From NCBI GenBank assembly GCA_002493905.1, contig DLAJ01000007.1, positions 192,295 through 256,294 of the forward strand: a stretch of 64,000 nt of DNA. The letters are read 5' to 3'. The notes beneath the pieces were generated by a model. The model saw only the letters and a program-made list of their open reading frames with translations, had not been told where the DNA came from and did no database searches. Below are positions 35,639 through 45,739 of this stretch, in pieces. Made by a program: the position numbers and the translations under genes. The stretch comes from Lachnospiraceae bacterium UBA7050. GTDB taxonomy: Bacteria > Bacillota > Clostridia > Lachnospirales > Lachnospiraceae. The number at the start of each line of letters is the position of its first letter. Position 1 is the stretch's first letter.

Positions 35639-35917
35639 TTTACCTAAACCCTGCATTTTTACTTAATTTCTATCCAGTCGTTACTCTGCTATTTACTTAA
35701 TTTTCAACATTTATTAGGTAAATTTTGATTAACCCCAACATATGGAATTTCCTGCCGACGCGGGCTTTTTTCTAAAAATGATTCATAAAAATATGCAAAA
35801 TGATAGATTCTTTTTGTTACTATACTACTCTTTCCTATGCAACTTTACAAGTATTTATGTTTTTTTTCTTGAGATTTGTAAAAAATATATAAAATACGCC
35901 CTTAAATTTTTACTTAA
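35639..35917. promoter_or_regulatory. Five copies of TTTACYTAA upstream of the mannanase gene
   Basis: The gap 35620-36064 is very AT-rich and has no gene. It carries TTTACCTAA at 35639, TTTACTTAA at 35658, 35692 and 35909, and the inverted TTAGGTAAA at 35714. The four nearest the gene span 84 bp. They are candidate operator sites for a regulator of the mannan locus. No confident -35/-10 pair was found. The only other element is the terminator at 36009-36044. Confidence 0.5.
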
Positions 35918-36008
35918 ATTACTATTGACAATTTCCTTATGGAGAATCATACCAATTTCCTATGCCGTATATTTTTATTTCACCTTATACTTTATAGAAG
36001 GCGCACGC

Positions 36009-36044
36009 AAAAAAGAGTCCCGCCTAAATAGGCAGAACCCTCTT
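36009..36044 (-). terminator. Rho-independent terminator after GH130_1
   Basis: The outer arms AAGAG/CTCTT and inner arms TCTGCCTA/TAGGCGGGA (on the minus strand, with G-T pairs) form a hairpin followed by six T. It lies 21 bp after the GH130_1 stop and separates the intracellular-enzyme operon from the mannanase-transport operon. Confidence 0.8.
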
Positions 36045-36064
36045 CCTTATTCTGAATGCCATTC

Positions 36065-37237
36065 TCACTGTTTATCCAAAAACTCCAGATTTTTCTTAAT
36101 CAGCTCACACCGCTGTGCAACGCATTCCACAGAGCGTCCCGGGTCTTCGGGCGTATGGAATACATAATCCATCAGGCGGTCGATTGTCGTGGTTGCGACA
36201 TGCATCCTCGTATCGCTGGAGGCGTAGTAAATATAAACATCCCCATTGTCCTTTGCAATGGCACCGTTCGTAAACACGACATTGCTGACGTCGCCCACAC
36301 GCTCTTTTCCGTGCGGTCCGATCAGCAGGCCCGACGGCTCCGCAATGACTTTCGAAGGATCGTTTAAGTCTGTCGCAAATGCATAGATGACATAGCGTAA
36401 GCCTGCTGCCGTATTGCGCACACCGTGCGCAATATGGATCCACCCCTTCGGCGTCTTGACCGGCACGGCTCCTGCACCGTTCTTTGCCTCCGTGATCGTA
36501 TGATACTTACGTTTGCTCGTGATGATCTCCTCGTCAATGACTGCGTGCGTAATATCGTCGCACAATCCAAAGCCGACGCCGCCGCCAGAACCGGTGTCAA
36601 TGAAATCGTCCATCGGTCTTGTATAGAACGCATATTTCCCATTTACAAATTCAGGGTGCAGCACAACATTTCTCTGCTGCGGGGAATTGAGGGTCTTTAA
36701 GTTCTCAAGCCTCTCCCAGTTCTTTAAGTCCTTCGTTCTGACAATGCCCGCCGCCGCAACTGCCGCCGACAGATCGTTTACGGTCTTGTCCTTGCTCTCG
36801 GAGCAGAATACGCCATAAATATAACCGTCCTCGTGCTTCGTCAGGCGCATATCGTAGACATTGGTCTCCTCAGGACAGGTATCCTCTAACAGAATCGGGT
36901 AATCCCAGAACCGGAAGCCGTCAATGCCGCTGTCGCTCTCCGCCACGCCAAAAAATGATTTTCTGTCATTCCCCTCGATTCTTGCAACCAGATAATATTT
37001 TCCATTTAACTCGATGGCACCGGAATTCATGACCGCATTGATGCCGAGACGCTCCATAAAATACGGGTTGGTCTCCGGGTTTAAGTCATAACGCCATGTC
37101 AGCGGGATGTGACCGCTCGTTAAGACCGGGTACTGATAACGGTCATAAATGCCGTTATAGAGATCGCTCTTTACATTTTTGCGCTCCAGCAGCTTTTTCT
37201 GCTTCGCGAGTTCCACATAATACTGTTCATGCAACAT
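36065..37237 (-). CDS. GH130_1 4-O-beta-mannosyl-glucose phosphorylase
   Basis: About 390 residues. The N-terminal segment ([18 protein letters not shown]) is characteristic of mannosylglucose phosphorylases. The propeller shows [20 protein letters not shown], the proton-donor Asp in [31 protein letters not shown], and the phosphate-region [11 protein letters not shown]. It would split mannosyl-1,4-glucose, the product of the neighbouring epimerase, into mannose-1-phosphate and glucose. The ATG at 37237 has GAGGAGG ahead, whereas the frame to 37279 would overlap the epimerase gene. It is the last gene of its operon. Confidence 0.92.
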   Translation of the reverse strand: MLHEQYYVELAKQKKLLERKNVKSDLYNGIYDRYQYPVLTSGHIPLTWRYDLNPETNPYFMERLGINAVMNSGAIELNGKYYLVARIEGNDRKSFFGVAESDSGIDGFRFWDYPILLEDTCPEETNVYDMRLTKHEDGYIYGVFCSESKDKTVNDLSAAVAAAGIVRTKDLKNWERLENLKTLNSPQQRNVVLHPEFVNGKYAFYTRPMDDFIDTGSGGGVGFGLCDDITHAVIDEEIITSKRKYHTITEAKNGAGAVPVKTPKGWIHIAHGVRNTAAGLRYVIYAFATDLNDPSKVIAEPSGLLIGPHGKERVGDVSNVVFTNGAIAKDNGDVYIYYASSDTRMHVATTTIDRLMDYVFHTPEDPGRSVECVAQRCELIKKNLEFLDKQ

Positions 37238-37265
37238 AGGGTTCCTCCTCTTATTTATCTTGATT

Positions 37266-38453
37266 TTACAGCTCCACATCCAGTTTTTCCGCGCGCCGGA
37301 TCACTTCAATGCACATCCGTCCGTTATGATACGGACATTTCCACGGCTCGACAATCGGTTTTTTCGAGGTGGGATTTCCCTCAATATCAACCTCCCAAAA
37401 CCATTCGGACCCTTCGCGGCTGTCGATCAGATGTGCTTTAATGTACTCCCACTCCGAGCGCGCCGCCTCCAGATATTCTTTTTTGGACGGGTCCATCTGA
37501 TAACCGTTTAAGAAGCCGACGACGGTCTCCGCCTGTACCCACCAGATACGGGATGTGTTGACAACGCCGCACTCGCACTCATTATGCAGGGAATGCCCGT
37601 CAAACGCAGTCTTGTAAATCTGTGCAGTCAGGTCCTTTGTGATCGGCGTCATCTTCTCTGCGTAATGCGGATTGTCAATGACCTCGACGCCGCGGTCGAT
37701 CAGCCATGCCGTCTCAATATCATGACCATAGGAATGCAGATCGATCAGCGTATGATACTCGCGGTCGAAGAATACTTCCTGCCGGTGCAGCTTCGGATTA
37801 TACATATGATCGGCAAAGGTATCCATCATCCATTCCAGTTTTGCCTTTACCTCAGGATTATGATCAACACGATACAGCTCCGTATAGCCCTCGAACACAT
37901 GCAGCAGCGTATTCATCGTCTTTTCGGCGATCACACCGTTCTCAGAAAGCTTGTCATTCTCGACTTCCTCAAACCTTAAGTTAAACGCCTCCTTATAGCC
38001 AAGCTCGTCCGTACAGCGTTCCTCAATGATGTGAAACAGGCTGTATGCCATATCCAGCGCTTCCTTATCACCGCTCGCCTCATAATAGGAGGAAAGCGCA
38101 TAAATTGCAAACGCCTGATTATAGGTATGCTTTGTAGAATCCTCCGGCTTTCCGTCATAGGTCATCGACCAGAAAATACCGCCGTTTTCTTTGTCCATGC
38201 AGTAATCCCTCATGAACTCATACCCATGCCTCGCCTCATCCAATAGCGATCCATCCTTTAACAGCATGTAGGCATTCGCAAAAAACCATGTGATGCGGCT
38301 GTTTAAGATACAGCCTTTCACCGCCTTTTTGTCCGTCTTTAAGTCAAAATCCATATACCCGGTATACCCGCCGTATTCATCATCGCGCAGCCGTTTCCAG
38401 AACGGAATGATCGTGCCGCACAGATGGTCCCTGATTTCCTGTACCATTGCCAT
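37266..38453 (-). CDS. Mannobiose/cellobiose 2-epimerase (AGE family)
   Basis: 395 residues with the (alpha/alpha)6 barrel fold of N-acylglucosamine 2-epimerases. Diagnostic stretches are [41 protein letters not shown], the catalytic-His motif [13 protein letters not shown], and [10 protein letters not shown] near the C-terminus. It converts beta-1,4-mannobiose to mannosyl-glucose for the GH130_1 enzyme encoded 28 bp downstream, the same pairing known from Ruminococcus albus and Bacteroides. ATG 38453 is preceded by AAGGAGG; the TTG at 38459 is not preferred. Confidence 0.94.
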   Translation of the reverse strand: MAMVQEIRDHLCGTIIPFWKRLRDDEYGGYTGYMDFDLKTDKKAVKGCILNSRITWFFANAYMLLKDGSLLDEARHGYEFMRDYCMDKENGGIFWSMTYDGKPEDSTKHTYNQAFAIYALSSYYEASGDKEALDMAYSLFHIIEERCTDELGYKEAFNLRFEEVENDKLSENGVIAEKTMNTLLHVFEGYTELYRVDHNPEVKAKLEWMMDTFADHMYNPKLHRQEVFFDREYHTLIDLHSYGHDIETAWLIDRGVEVIDNPHYAEKMTPITKDLTAQIYKTAFDGHSLHNECECGVVNTSRIWWVQAETVVGFLNGYQMDPSKKEYLEAARSEWEYIKAHLIDSREGSEWFWEVDIEGNPTSKKPIVEPWKCPYHNGRMCIEVIRRAEKLDVEL

Positions 38454-38525
38454 GTTCAATTCCTCCTTATTTCTATTATTCTAGTCAATTGCGAAACGCC
38501 TAAGCAGGCTCCCGCTTTTCCCGCA

Positions 38526-40688
38526 TCAGCGCAGCGTGATCTCAAAAATCCTTGCCATAACAGGCTTCGGCAGATCTACGGTCAGCTCGCCCGTCAGCGG
38601 ATTTAAGTCAAAATTGCAGGGCAGCTTCTCCGGGTACGCGCAGCGCACCTCCACAGGACGCTTCCCGTGAAAGCCTTCTTTTAACGGCAGAACGGCGCGC
38701 GCCATATCCCCGCCTCTGCGCCATACCGCAAGATACATATGCTCATCCGTCACAAGCGCCGCAGAAAGCAGACTGTCGCGGCTGTCCGCCGTCCCGAGCG
38801 GCCAGTACGGCAGCGCGTATGGAATATCCGCACGAATCGATTTATAATAGGTAATCCCCTCTTTTACCAGTGCAAAGCGCTCGGGAGAAAGCTCCGCCAG
38901 ATGCCCGCTCTGATGAATCCGAAGCAGCATGGCATTGACCATATTATAAACCGTTTCTTCTAAAATGTCAGCCCTCTCCCTGAGCGAGCCTTCCTTCTCC
39001 GGCGTCCCTTCGCGCTGCGGATACGACCAGACCGCCGCCTGCTCCGGCGTCACGCCCGCCGCCGCGTTCGCCGCTATCGTCGCGTAATTGATATAATCCT
39101 CCTGATCGGAGGTGGACTGGATACTATAACGGGAAAGCAGCGCATAGTCAATGCGCAGTCCGCCGCTCCCGCAGTTCTCAATGACCAGATCGGGATATTT
39201 CTCAAACACTTCGTCGAGCCAGTCCAGGTAGGCTTTCTCATGCTGCAACAGACCGTCTCCCACGCTGTCGGCATATAATTCCGTTCCGATTCCCGGCTCA
39301 ATATTATAATCCATCTTGATATATCCGACGCCGTATTCATTCACGACCCGGTCAATGACCTCGTTCACATGCTTTATCACCGCCGGATTTCGGAAATCAA
39401 GCTGAAACCTGCTGCGGTCATACACGCGCTTCCCGTGGCGCACAAAGAACCAGTCGTCCGGCACATTCTTTGCTTTCTCACAGTGGACTCCCATGACCTC
39501 CAGCTCCAGCCAGACGCCGGGAACCATTCCCTTTTTGCGGATATAGTCCGTCACCTCGCGGATACCGTTCGGAAACCGCTCCAGACACTCCTGCCACTCG
39601 CCGACACTGTCCCACCATAATCCCGGCGCGTACCATCCGGCGTCAATGACAAAATACTCACAGCCTGCCTCCGCCGCCGCGTCAATAAGCGGAAATTCCT
39701 TCTCACTCGTCGGATCGCCGAACAGGCAGTTCATATAATCGTTGAAAATAACGGGAAGGTTCTCATTATCCTTGTTCTGCCGCCGTATCCGCCTGCGGTA
39801 TTTTGTCAGTTCCCCCATCGCCTCGTTAAAATCCGCCGACGCGACACCGACCGCAGCCGGAACAGAGCAGAAGGAACTGCCCGGTTCCAGCACTTTGTAC
39901 CAGTGTGAATGAATTTCTTCCGGCCCGCACACCGCCACATAAAAATGCCTGTTCTGGTCGCCGATCTCCCAGTGCCACGAGCCGTTATGTTCAATCTGCC
40001 AATACAGCGCGGTGTCCGCTTCCCTGTTTGCAAGATACCCCATCGGCAGATATTCCTTGGTAGACCAGTTGCCCGTGTTTGTCACCTCGATCGTCTTGCT
40101 TGTCCTCTGATAGACGGTCGGCTGTGTCTGCCCAAGTCCGAGTGAAGGAAACGAATACGTCTGCCAGTTCATCTCCTTCTGCCATCCGTTATGGCAGATG
40201 CGCAGCTCCATCTTATCATCCGTGGAGCCCTCGCCCTCTTTCTCAATTCCCGCATAGTAAAAGGAAGAAAGATATTCCAGCGTCTGCGTCTCGTTTCCCT
40301 CATTAAACACTTCGTTCCACATGCGGACGATCTGTGTTCCCTCATAAAACTGCCACGTTGTCACAACAACCACACCTGTCACATCATCTTTCTGCGTAAT
40401 GACAAGCTTCCGCCCGACCACGTTGCGCGTATCTTCCATGCCGTCATAGACAAGCATATAACCCGGTGCAGTCGAGATCAGCTTATTTCCGTGCTTTTCA
40501 TAAGGACGGTCATAGCCGGAAAAATTCACCTGGACGAGCTGGAACATTTCGTCAATAAACTGCGGCTCCTTACAAAGCCTGTTTTCATCAAACTCCGCCG
40601 CTGAAAAATGCAGCAGCTTGATCTGTTTTTTTTCCGTAATGCCGAACACAATGTGCAGCTTTCCCTCGTTAATTTTTATATATTGCAT
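38526..40688 (-). CDS. GH36 alpha-galactosidase (first copy)
   Basis: 720 residues, cytoplasmic. N-terminal beta-sandwich, central TIM barrel with YFVIDAGWYAPG, nucleophile Asp in YIKMDYN, NCGSGGLRIDYAL, acid/base Asp in STSDQEDY, and a C-terminal beta domain. It would remove alpha-1,6-galactose side groups from imported galactomannooligosaccharides. It differs clearly from the GH36 encoded next to it (CGSGG rather than CSGGG, no shared N-terminal sequence), so the two are not a recent duplication and probably belong to different GH36 subgroups. Confidence 0.9.
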   Translation of the reverse strand: MQYIKINEGKLHIVFGITEKKQIKLLHFSAAEFDENRLCKEPQFIDEMFQLVQVNFSGYDRPYEKHGNKLISTAPGYMLVYDGMEDTRNVVGRKLVITQKDDVTGVVVVTTWQFYEGTQIVRMWNEVFNEGNETQTLEYLSSFYYAGIEKEGEGSTDDKMELRICHNGWQKEMNWQTYSFPSLGLGQTQPTVYQRTSKTIEVTNTGNWSTKEYLPMGYLANREADTALYWQIEHNGSWHWEIGDQNRHFYVAVCGPEEIHSHWYKVLEPGSSFCSVPAAVGVASADFNEAMGELTKYRRRIRRQNKDNENLPVIFNDYMNCLFGDPTSEKEFPLIDAAAEAGCEYFVIDAGWYAPGLWWDSVGEWQECLERFPNGIREVTDYIRKKGMVPGVWLELEVMGVHCEKAKNVPDDWFFVRHGKRVYDRSRFQLDFRNPAVIKHVNEVIDRVVNEYGVGYIKMDYNIEPGIGTELYADSVGDGLLQHEKAYLDWLDEVFEKYPDLVIENCGSGGLRIDYALLSRYSIQSTSDQEDYINYATIAANAAAGVTPEQAAVWSYPQREGTPEKEGSLRERADILEETVYNMVNAMLLRIHQSGHLAELSPERFALVKEGITYYKSIRADIPYALPYWPLGTADSRDSLLSAALVTDEHMYLAVWRRGGDMARAVLPLKEGFHGKRPVEVRCAYPEKLPCNFDLNPLTGELTVDLPKPVMARIFEITLR

Positions 40689-40714
40689 AAAAATACCTCA
40701 TGCCTTTCGCATAG

Positions 40715-42904
40715 CTATGCCTCTACAATATGAAGCAGTTTCCCCCGATAATCGCCCCACGGGTTTTCTACCTGAATGCCCGCATACATCATCGCTTCGC
40801 CGGAGTAAATGCGCTCCTCCCCCTCAATGCGGTAGTTTTTGTGCGGATCAAGTCCTTTCAGGCAGATACGGCGGGAGTGGTAATTCGGCCGCATCAGTAC
40901 CTGTATGAATGTAACGAGCGCTTCCTTTTTATCTTTGGAAACGACCATATAACAGTCATATTTATGATTCTCGGAGTAGGATGCAATGCGGTAATAATCG
41001 CCCATGCGTACCAGATCGTTATAGGCATGATACATCTTCACCTGTTCAGGAATCATCTTCCGGTCATCCTCCGGAATCTTCGTCACATCCAGCTCGTAGC
41101 CAAACGTTCCCGCAAGCGCGACATAACCGCGCGTCTCGAACGGCGTTACCCTGCCGACCGTGTGGTTCGGGCAGTCGCTGACATGCGCGCCCATCGCAGA
41201 AAGCGGATAGACAAGCGCCGTCCCCTCCTGAATCTCCAGACGCTCAATAGCATCGGTATCATCCGAGCACCAGATCTGCGGGCTGTAATAGAGCATGCCC
41301 GCGTCAAAACGCGCGCCGCCGCCGGAACAGTTTTCCAAAAGCAGATGCGGGAACTCCGTGATCATGCGCTCCTGAAGCTGGTATACGCCAAGCATATAAC
41401 GGTGGAACAGCTCGCCCTGCCGGTCTGCCGGAAGCTCAAGGCTTCCCATATCAGCAAGCTGACGGTTCATATCCCACTTTACATATTCGATATTCGCGCT
41501 GTTTAAGATTGCGGAAATACGCCCGTATACATAGTCCACGATCTCCTGACGGGATAAATCAAGCACATACTGGTTTCTGCATAAGCCTGCCGTCCTGCCC
41601 GGAACCGCAATCGCCCAGTCGGGATGCGCGCGGTACAGCTCGGAATCCGGAGAGATCATCTCCGGCTCCATCCAGATACCGAATTTCATGCCGAGGCGGT
41701 TCACCTCGTCCACCAGATGCTTTAAGCCGCCGGGCAGCTTTTCCTCGTTGACGAACCAGTCGCCGAGAGACGTGTTATCGTCATTTCGGTGCCCAAACCA
41801 GCCGTCGTCCATCACAAGCATTTCTATGCCGAGTTCTGCCGCCTGTTTTGCGATCGCAATCAGCTTTTCGGTATTAAAATCAAAGTAGGTCGCTTCCCAG
41901 TTGTTGATCAGGATCGGGCGTTTTTTATCCTTATATTCCCCGCGGATTAAGTGGCTGCGGAAGAGATCATGGAAGCTGCGGCTCATCGCGCCAAGCCCTT
42001 CGGACGAATAGACCATAACTGCCTCCGGCGCCTGAAAGCATGCCCGCGGCTCCAGTTTCCAGCTAAAATCCGTCGGATGGATACCCATAACCGCACGCAG
42101 CGTATCAAACTGTCCTAGCGTCGTCTGCGCGATAAAGTTCCCTGAGTAGACAAAGCTCATGCCGTAAACTTCCCCGTGCTCATCATCCGCATTGTGCGAC
42201 AGAAGCGCCATGAACGGATGCTCCTGATGGCTTGACTCGCCGCGCAGCGAGGATACCCCCTGCATTCCAAGGGCAACGCGCCTTCTGTTGATATGACGTT
42301 CTCTCGCCCAGGAGCCGTGCAGTGTGATGAGATCAAAATCCCGGTTGTCCATATCCAGACAGGTGCTCATCACCTTCGTCAGATAAATTTCCTTTTCTCC
42401 CTCGTTGATGACCTGCACACTCCTTGCGATCACGTCCACATCTTCAAACGCCGTGTAGAAAAGAACCACACGGAGTCCGAGAATCCTGTCCACACAGTGA
42501 AGCTTTAACGTCGTACATGTTTTCTCATCCCCGAATGTGGCCGGAAGCCCGTCAAGCTTCGGTTTCCCCGGACAGATTTCATGCTTCTCATAAGAAAGCT
42601 GCAGCGCCGTATGCCCGCCCGTTGTCCGCACGCTGACCGCGTCCTCCCTGAAATCTCCGAGCCCGTGCGTCGGATATTCCATCGGACAGGAATCGAGAAA
42701 CGATAACCGGTCGCGATTATTTTTGCTCGGCACGAAGGGTGCCTCCTCCGTGCGCAGCAGGTACGTCAGCTCATGGCTTTCTATTTTTTTGCCATAGTAA
42801 ATGTGACCGACAAAATTCTCCTCATCGATCAAGCCGATCAGATAGCTGGTGTTCGGCGTGTCCAGTTTGAACACGCGCTCTTTCTCAAAATATTGTACGC
42901 TCAT
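40715..42904 (-). CDS. GH36 alpha-galactosidase (second copy, AgaA/RafA type)
   Basis: About 729 residues, the length of tetrameric clostridial and bacillar alpha-galactosidases. Landmarks are PILINNWEATYFDF, MLVMDDGWFGHRNDD, the nucleophile Asp in YVKWDMNR, LLENCSGGGARFD, and the acid/base Asp in WCSDDTDAIER. The ATG at 42904 has GGGAGG upstream; the track-length extension to 43003 would nearly reach the GH2 stop and lacks a ribosome-binding site. It lies about 100 bp after the GH2 gene and 27 bp before the other GH36. Confidence 0.95.
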   Translation of the reverse strand: MSVQYFEKERVFKLDTPNTSYLIGLIDEENFVGHIYYGKKIESHELTYLLRTEEAPFVPSKNNRDRLSFLDSCPMEYPTHGLGDFREDAVSVRTTGGHTALQLSYEKHEICPGKPKLDGLPATFGDEKTCTTLKLHCVDRILGLRVVLFYTAFEDVDVIARSVQVINEGEKEIYLTKVMSTCLDMDNRDFDLITLHGSWARERHINRRRVALGMQGVSSLRGESSHQEHPFMALLSHNADDEHGEVYGMSFVYSGNFIAQTTLGQFDTLRAVMGIHPTDFSWKLEPRACFQAPEAVMVYSSEGLGAMSRSFHDLFRSHLIRGEYKDKKRPILINNWEATYFDFNTEKLIAIAKQAAELGIEMLVMDDGWFGHRNDDNTSLGDWFVNEEKLPGGLKHLVDEVNRLGMKFGIWMEPEMISPDSELYRAHPDWAIAVPGRTAGLCRNQYVLDLSRQEIVDYVYGRISAILNSANIEYVKWDMNRQLADMGSLELPADRQGELFHRYMLGVYQLQERMITEFPHLLLENCSGGGARFDAGMLYYSPQIWCSDDTDAIERLEIQEGTALVYPLSAMGAHVSDCPNHTVGRVTPFETRGYVALAGTFGYELDVTKIPEDDRKMIPEQVKMYHAYNDLVRMGDYYRIASYSENHKYDCYMVVSKDKKEALVTFIQVLMRPNYHSRRICLKGLDPHKNYRIEGEERIYSGEAMMYAGIQVENPWGDYRGKLLHIVEA

Positions 42905-43005
42905 AGCAGCCTCCCATTTTTTTATTCTTTCTAAGCAATTGCGCAACACCCCCGGCAGCATTTGTGGAAATATACAATCCTGATTCCTTATTGGGTGTTT
43001 CACAA

Positions 43006-45654
43006 TTACCTTATATGACTCTCATAGGTATCCCTCAGGCTCATCATCTTCAGCCGTGTCTGCACATCTTCTGCGTCCTGGAAGCCGCCGCGCAGAATGT
43101 CTTTTTTGTCCAGTGTGATGACGCGCGGTTCTGAGCCCGTAATACCGATACAGTTATCCGAAAAAATCACATCCGCATCATCGAAATCAAGCGTCACAAA
43201 CGGCGTAAAAGCATCCGCGGTCAATGCGATCTCATAGGCGGTTCCGTCGGCACGCTCTGTGACCTCCGCCTTTACGGCAGCTTCAGGCAGGCGCATGTAC
43301 TTATAGGGCAGAAGCACCTCATACTCAACCTGTCTGATCTCACGCCTCTTCTCATCCGTAATGGTAAACACCGCCTCCACAAACACGTCCTCGCGCGCAT
43401 GACGCAGCGCAGCGTCCACCCTCTTTTCGGGCGGCCTGCTTGTGCGGATTTCCTGCAGCAGGAAATCTTCATAATCCTCTTTCAGCAGACAGCACGCGGT
43501 AAACGGCTCTAACACAGCCTCCGCCTGCACCGTCTTTAGCACCTCAAAGGCCATTGTCTTTAATGACATCTGCACCTTTACCGAAACCCGTTCCGGCGAC
43601 TCATTCTGGCAGTGTGCCTCGACCGGACAGGAATCACCGGCTCCTGCCGCCCGGACAATCGAACCGACCGCAGGCGCATAAAAGCGTGCCGCCATATAGT
43701 GCAGCGGTTTCCATCGTCCAAAATAGTCGATGCTCGACCACGACGCAACCGGCCAGTTGTCGTTGATCTGCCAATAGAGCGTTCCCATGCAGCGCCCGCG
43801 GTTTCTGCGCCAGTGCTCGACGCCGCTCTTGACCGCAACGGCCTGTAAAATCTGCGTCACATAAAGCAGACTGTTAAAATCCTTCGGATATCGGAAGTTC
43901 TCAGAAAGATAATAGAGCATCTTTCCGTTTGCAGCATCGTTTTTCTGATGGTCCTCCATCACGCGTGAAAAAATGTTGCGGTCCTCCGGCAGCGTATAGC
44001 TTTCCACCGTTTTATAGCTCGGAAATGACTGGAATCCGAATTCGGAACAGAATCTGAAAAAATGATTCTGATAATCAGAAAACGGAAGCTGCCCATGCCA
44101 TACTGCCCAATAATGCGTATCTCCGCGGTCTGCATCATCCGGGTTGTCAAAGCTTCCCCCTGAGGACGGCGAAGAGTGCCAGTAAAAGGTCGTATCGTCC
44201 GCCTCGCGCAAAGCTTTCGGCAGAATATACTCAAACATCTTGATATAGTCGGCGCGTGCATAGGGCGTTTCGAGCTGAAAATCGGGCCAGTGCGCCCAGC
44301 CGGATTCCATTTCGTTATTGCCGCACCACAACCCGAGTGATGCATGATGGCGAAGGCGCGTCACATTGTCATGCGTCTCGGCTATGATATTCTGTTCCAG
44401 CTCCTCCGTCAGTTCGTAGACATTGCAGGCGTACATCAGGTCCTGCCATACAATGAGTCCGTAACGGTCGCAGAGCTCATAGAAGTTATCCGAGGGATAA
44501 TAACCGCCGCCCCACACGCGGATGGTATTATAATTTGCCCGCTTCGCACTGCTAAGCAGCATATCGATACGCTGTTTTGTAATGCGGGAGTACAGACAGT
44601 CCTCCGGGATATAGTTTGCGCCCTTCGAGAACAGCTTTACCCCGTTTACCTGAAAACAAAATTCGGAACCCCATTCGTCCTCGTCCTGCGATACGGTAAG
44701 CGTGCGCAGGCCAATCGTATAATCCCTCTCGTCAATCGGCTCTGTTTTGATAATCTGAAGCGCCGCCGCCCCGCCTGCAGCCTCTCCCGCCGGTTTTAAG
44801 CCGACATGCAGGCAGTACAGATTCTGGTCTCCCAAACCGTTCGGCCACCAAAGCCTCGGCTTTTCGACCGTAAGCTCCATGTCAAGACGGTCCGTGCCCG
44901 CCATAACCATCGCCGTCTTTGCAAGCACTTCAGTCGCCGGAAGCTTCTGCCCGTTAAAATAGGAAGGCGCAAGCGTCACCGACACCTTATAATTCTTTTC
45001 TTCCAGAATTTCCAGCGCCGTCTCAACGCAGAGCGTTACCGCGCCGCCCTCATGCCGCTGACGGATCTTCACGTCGGCAATGCGCGCGCCGCTGTAGCAG
45101 ACCAGCTCAATATCCCGCCAGATGCCGGCGTCAGGAAGCTGTGCGCCCCAATCCCATCCAAACATGGAATGCGCCTTGCGCAGATACTGGTTTCCACGCA
45201 TGCTGCCCGACGGAATATATCCGATCTCTTTTCCCTTTTCACACCGGTAGTCCTCTATGTAACGGAGCGTTGAAAAAAATACAATCCGTATCTCGTTTTC
45301 TCCCTCATGCAGCAGTTGTTTCACAGAAAACCGATATGTTCTGTGCATATCCGAGGTCTTTGCAACGCCCGTTCCATTCACAAATACTTCCGCCAGCGTA
45401 TCCAGGCCATGGCATACCAGTTCTATTTTTTCATGGGAAAGCTGCTTCGCGCTGATCGTAAAGCTCCGGATAAATTCATAATCATTCCAAAACAACTCCC
45501 TCATGCGGTACTCGTTGTCTCTAAAAAACGGATCGTCAACTGCCCCCGCATCCAAAAGTGCAGATAATACGGAACCCGGCACTGCCGCCGGATATTCTTC
45601 CGAGTCTCCCGCCCGGCGCATACGCCATGTACCGTTTAACGTTTCTCTGATCAT
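43006..45654 (-). CDS. GH2 beta-mannosidase
   Basis: About 882 residues, the size of full-length beta-mannosidases. The N-terminal sugar-binding beta domain starts MIRETLNGTWRMRR, and AHSMFGWDWGAQLPD, RVWGGGYYPSDNFYELCD and the acid/base Glu in LWCGNNEMESG are all typical. The nucleophile is the Glu in FCSEFGFQSFP. It releases mannose from non-reducing ends of mannooligosaccharides in the cytoplasm. It has no signal peptide. ATG 45654 is chosen over 45687 because MIRETLNG matches family N-termini. It heads the operon GH2-GH36-GH36-epimerase-GH130_1. Confidence 0.94.
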   Translation of the reverse strand: MIRETLNGTWRMRRAGDSEEYPAAVPGSVLSALLDAGAVDDPFFRDNEYRMRELFWNDYEFIRSFTISAKQLSHEKIELVCHGLDTLAEVFVNGTGVAKTSDMHRTYRFSVKQLLHEGENEIRIVFFSTLRYIEDYRCEKGKEIGYIPSGSMRGNQYLRKAHSMFGWDWGAQLPDAGIWRDIELVCYSGARIADVKIRQRHEGGAVTLCVETALEILEEKNYKVSVTLAPSYFNGQKLPATEVLAKTAMVMAGTDRLDMELTVEKPRLWWPNGLGDQNLYCLHVGLKPAGEAAGGAAALQIIKTEPIDERDYTIGLRTLTVSQDEDEWGSEFCFQVNGVKLFSKGANYIPEDCLYSRITKQRIDMLLSSAKRANYNTIRVWGGGYYPSDNFYELCDRYGLIVWQDLMYACNVYELTEELEQNIIAETHDNVTRLRHHASLGLWCGNNEMESGWAHWPDFQLETPYARADYIKMFEYILPKALREADDTTFYWHSSPSSGGSFDNPDDADRGDTHYWAVWHGQLPFSDYQNHFFRFCSEFGFQSFPSYKTVESYTLPEDRNIFSRVMEDHQKNDAANGKMLYYLSENFRYPKDFNSLLYVTQILQAVAVKSGVEHWRRNRGRCMGTLYWQINDNWPVASWSSIDYFGRWKPLHYMAARFYAPAVGSIVRAAGAGDSCPVEAHCQNESPERVSVKVQMSLKTMAFEVLKTVQAEAVLEPFTACCLLKEDYEDFLLQEIRTSRPPEKRVDAALRHAREDVFVEAVFTITDEKRREIRQVEYEVLLPYKYMRLPEAAVKAEVTERADGTAYEIALTADAFTPFVTLDFDDADVIFSDNCIGITGSEPRVITLDKKDILRGGFQDAEDVQTRLKMMSLRDTYESHIR

Positions 45655-45729
45655 GATTGTCCCTTTCTGCCTGTTGATTGATACCAAAAATATGTTCTGT
45701 CAGACGGCCTCTTTATGACCGCTAGTTTC

Positions 45730-45735
45730 ATTATA
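45730..45735 (-). promoter_or_regulatory. Possible -10 box of the GH2 operon
   Basis: Minus-strand TATAAT in the 85-bp gap between the Nudix gene and GH2, about 75 bp ahead of the GH2 ATG. No good -35 is seen 17 bp upstream, so activation by a regulator or an alternative promoter is possible. Confidence 0.35.
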
Positions 45736-45739
45736 CACA

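Noticed and set aside
40730..41506. Plus-strand frame of 258 codons
   Set aside because: Antisense to the second GH36 gene, whose catalytic motifs are intact; no family features in the shadow.
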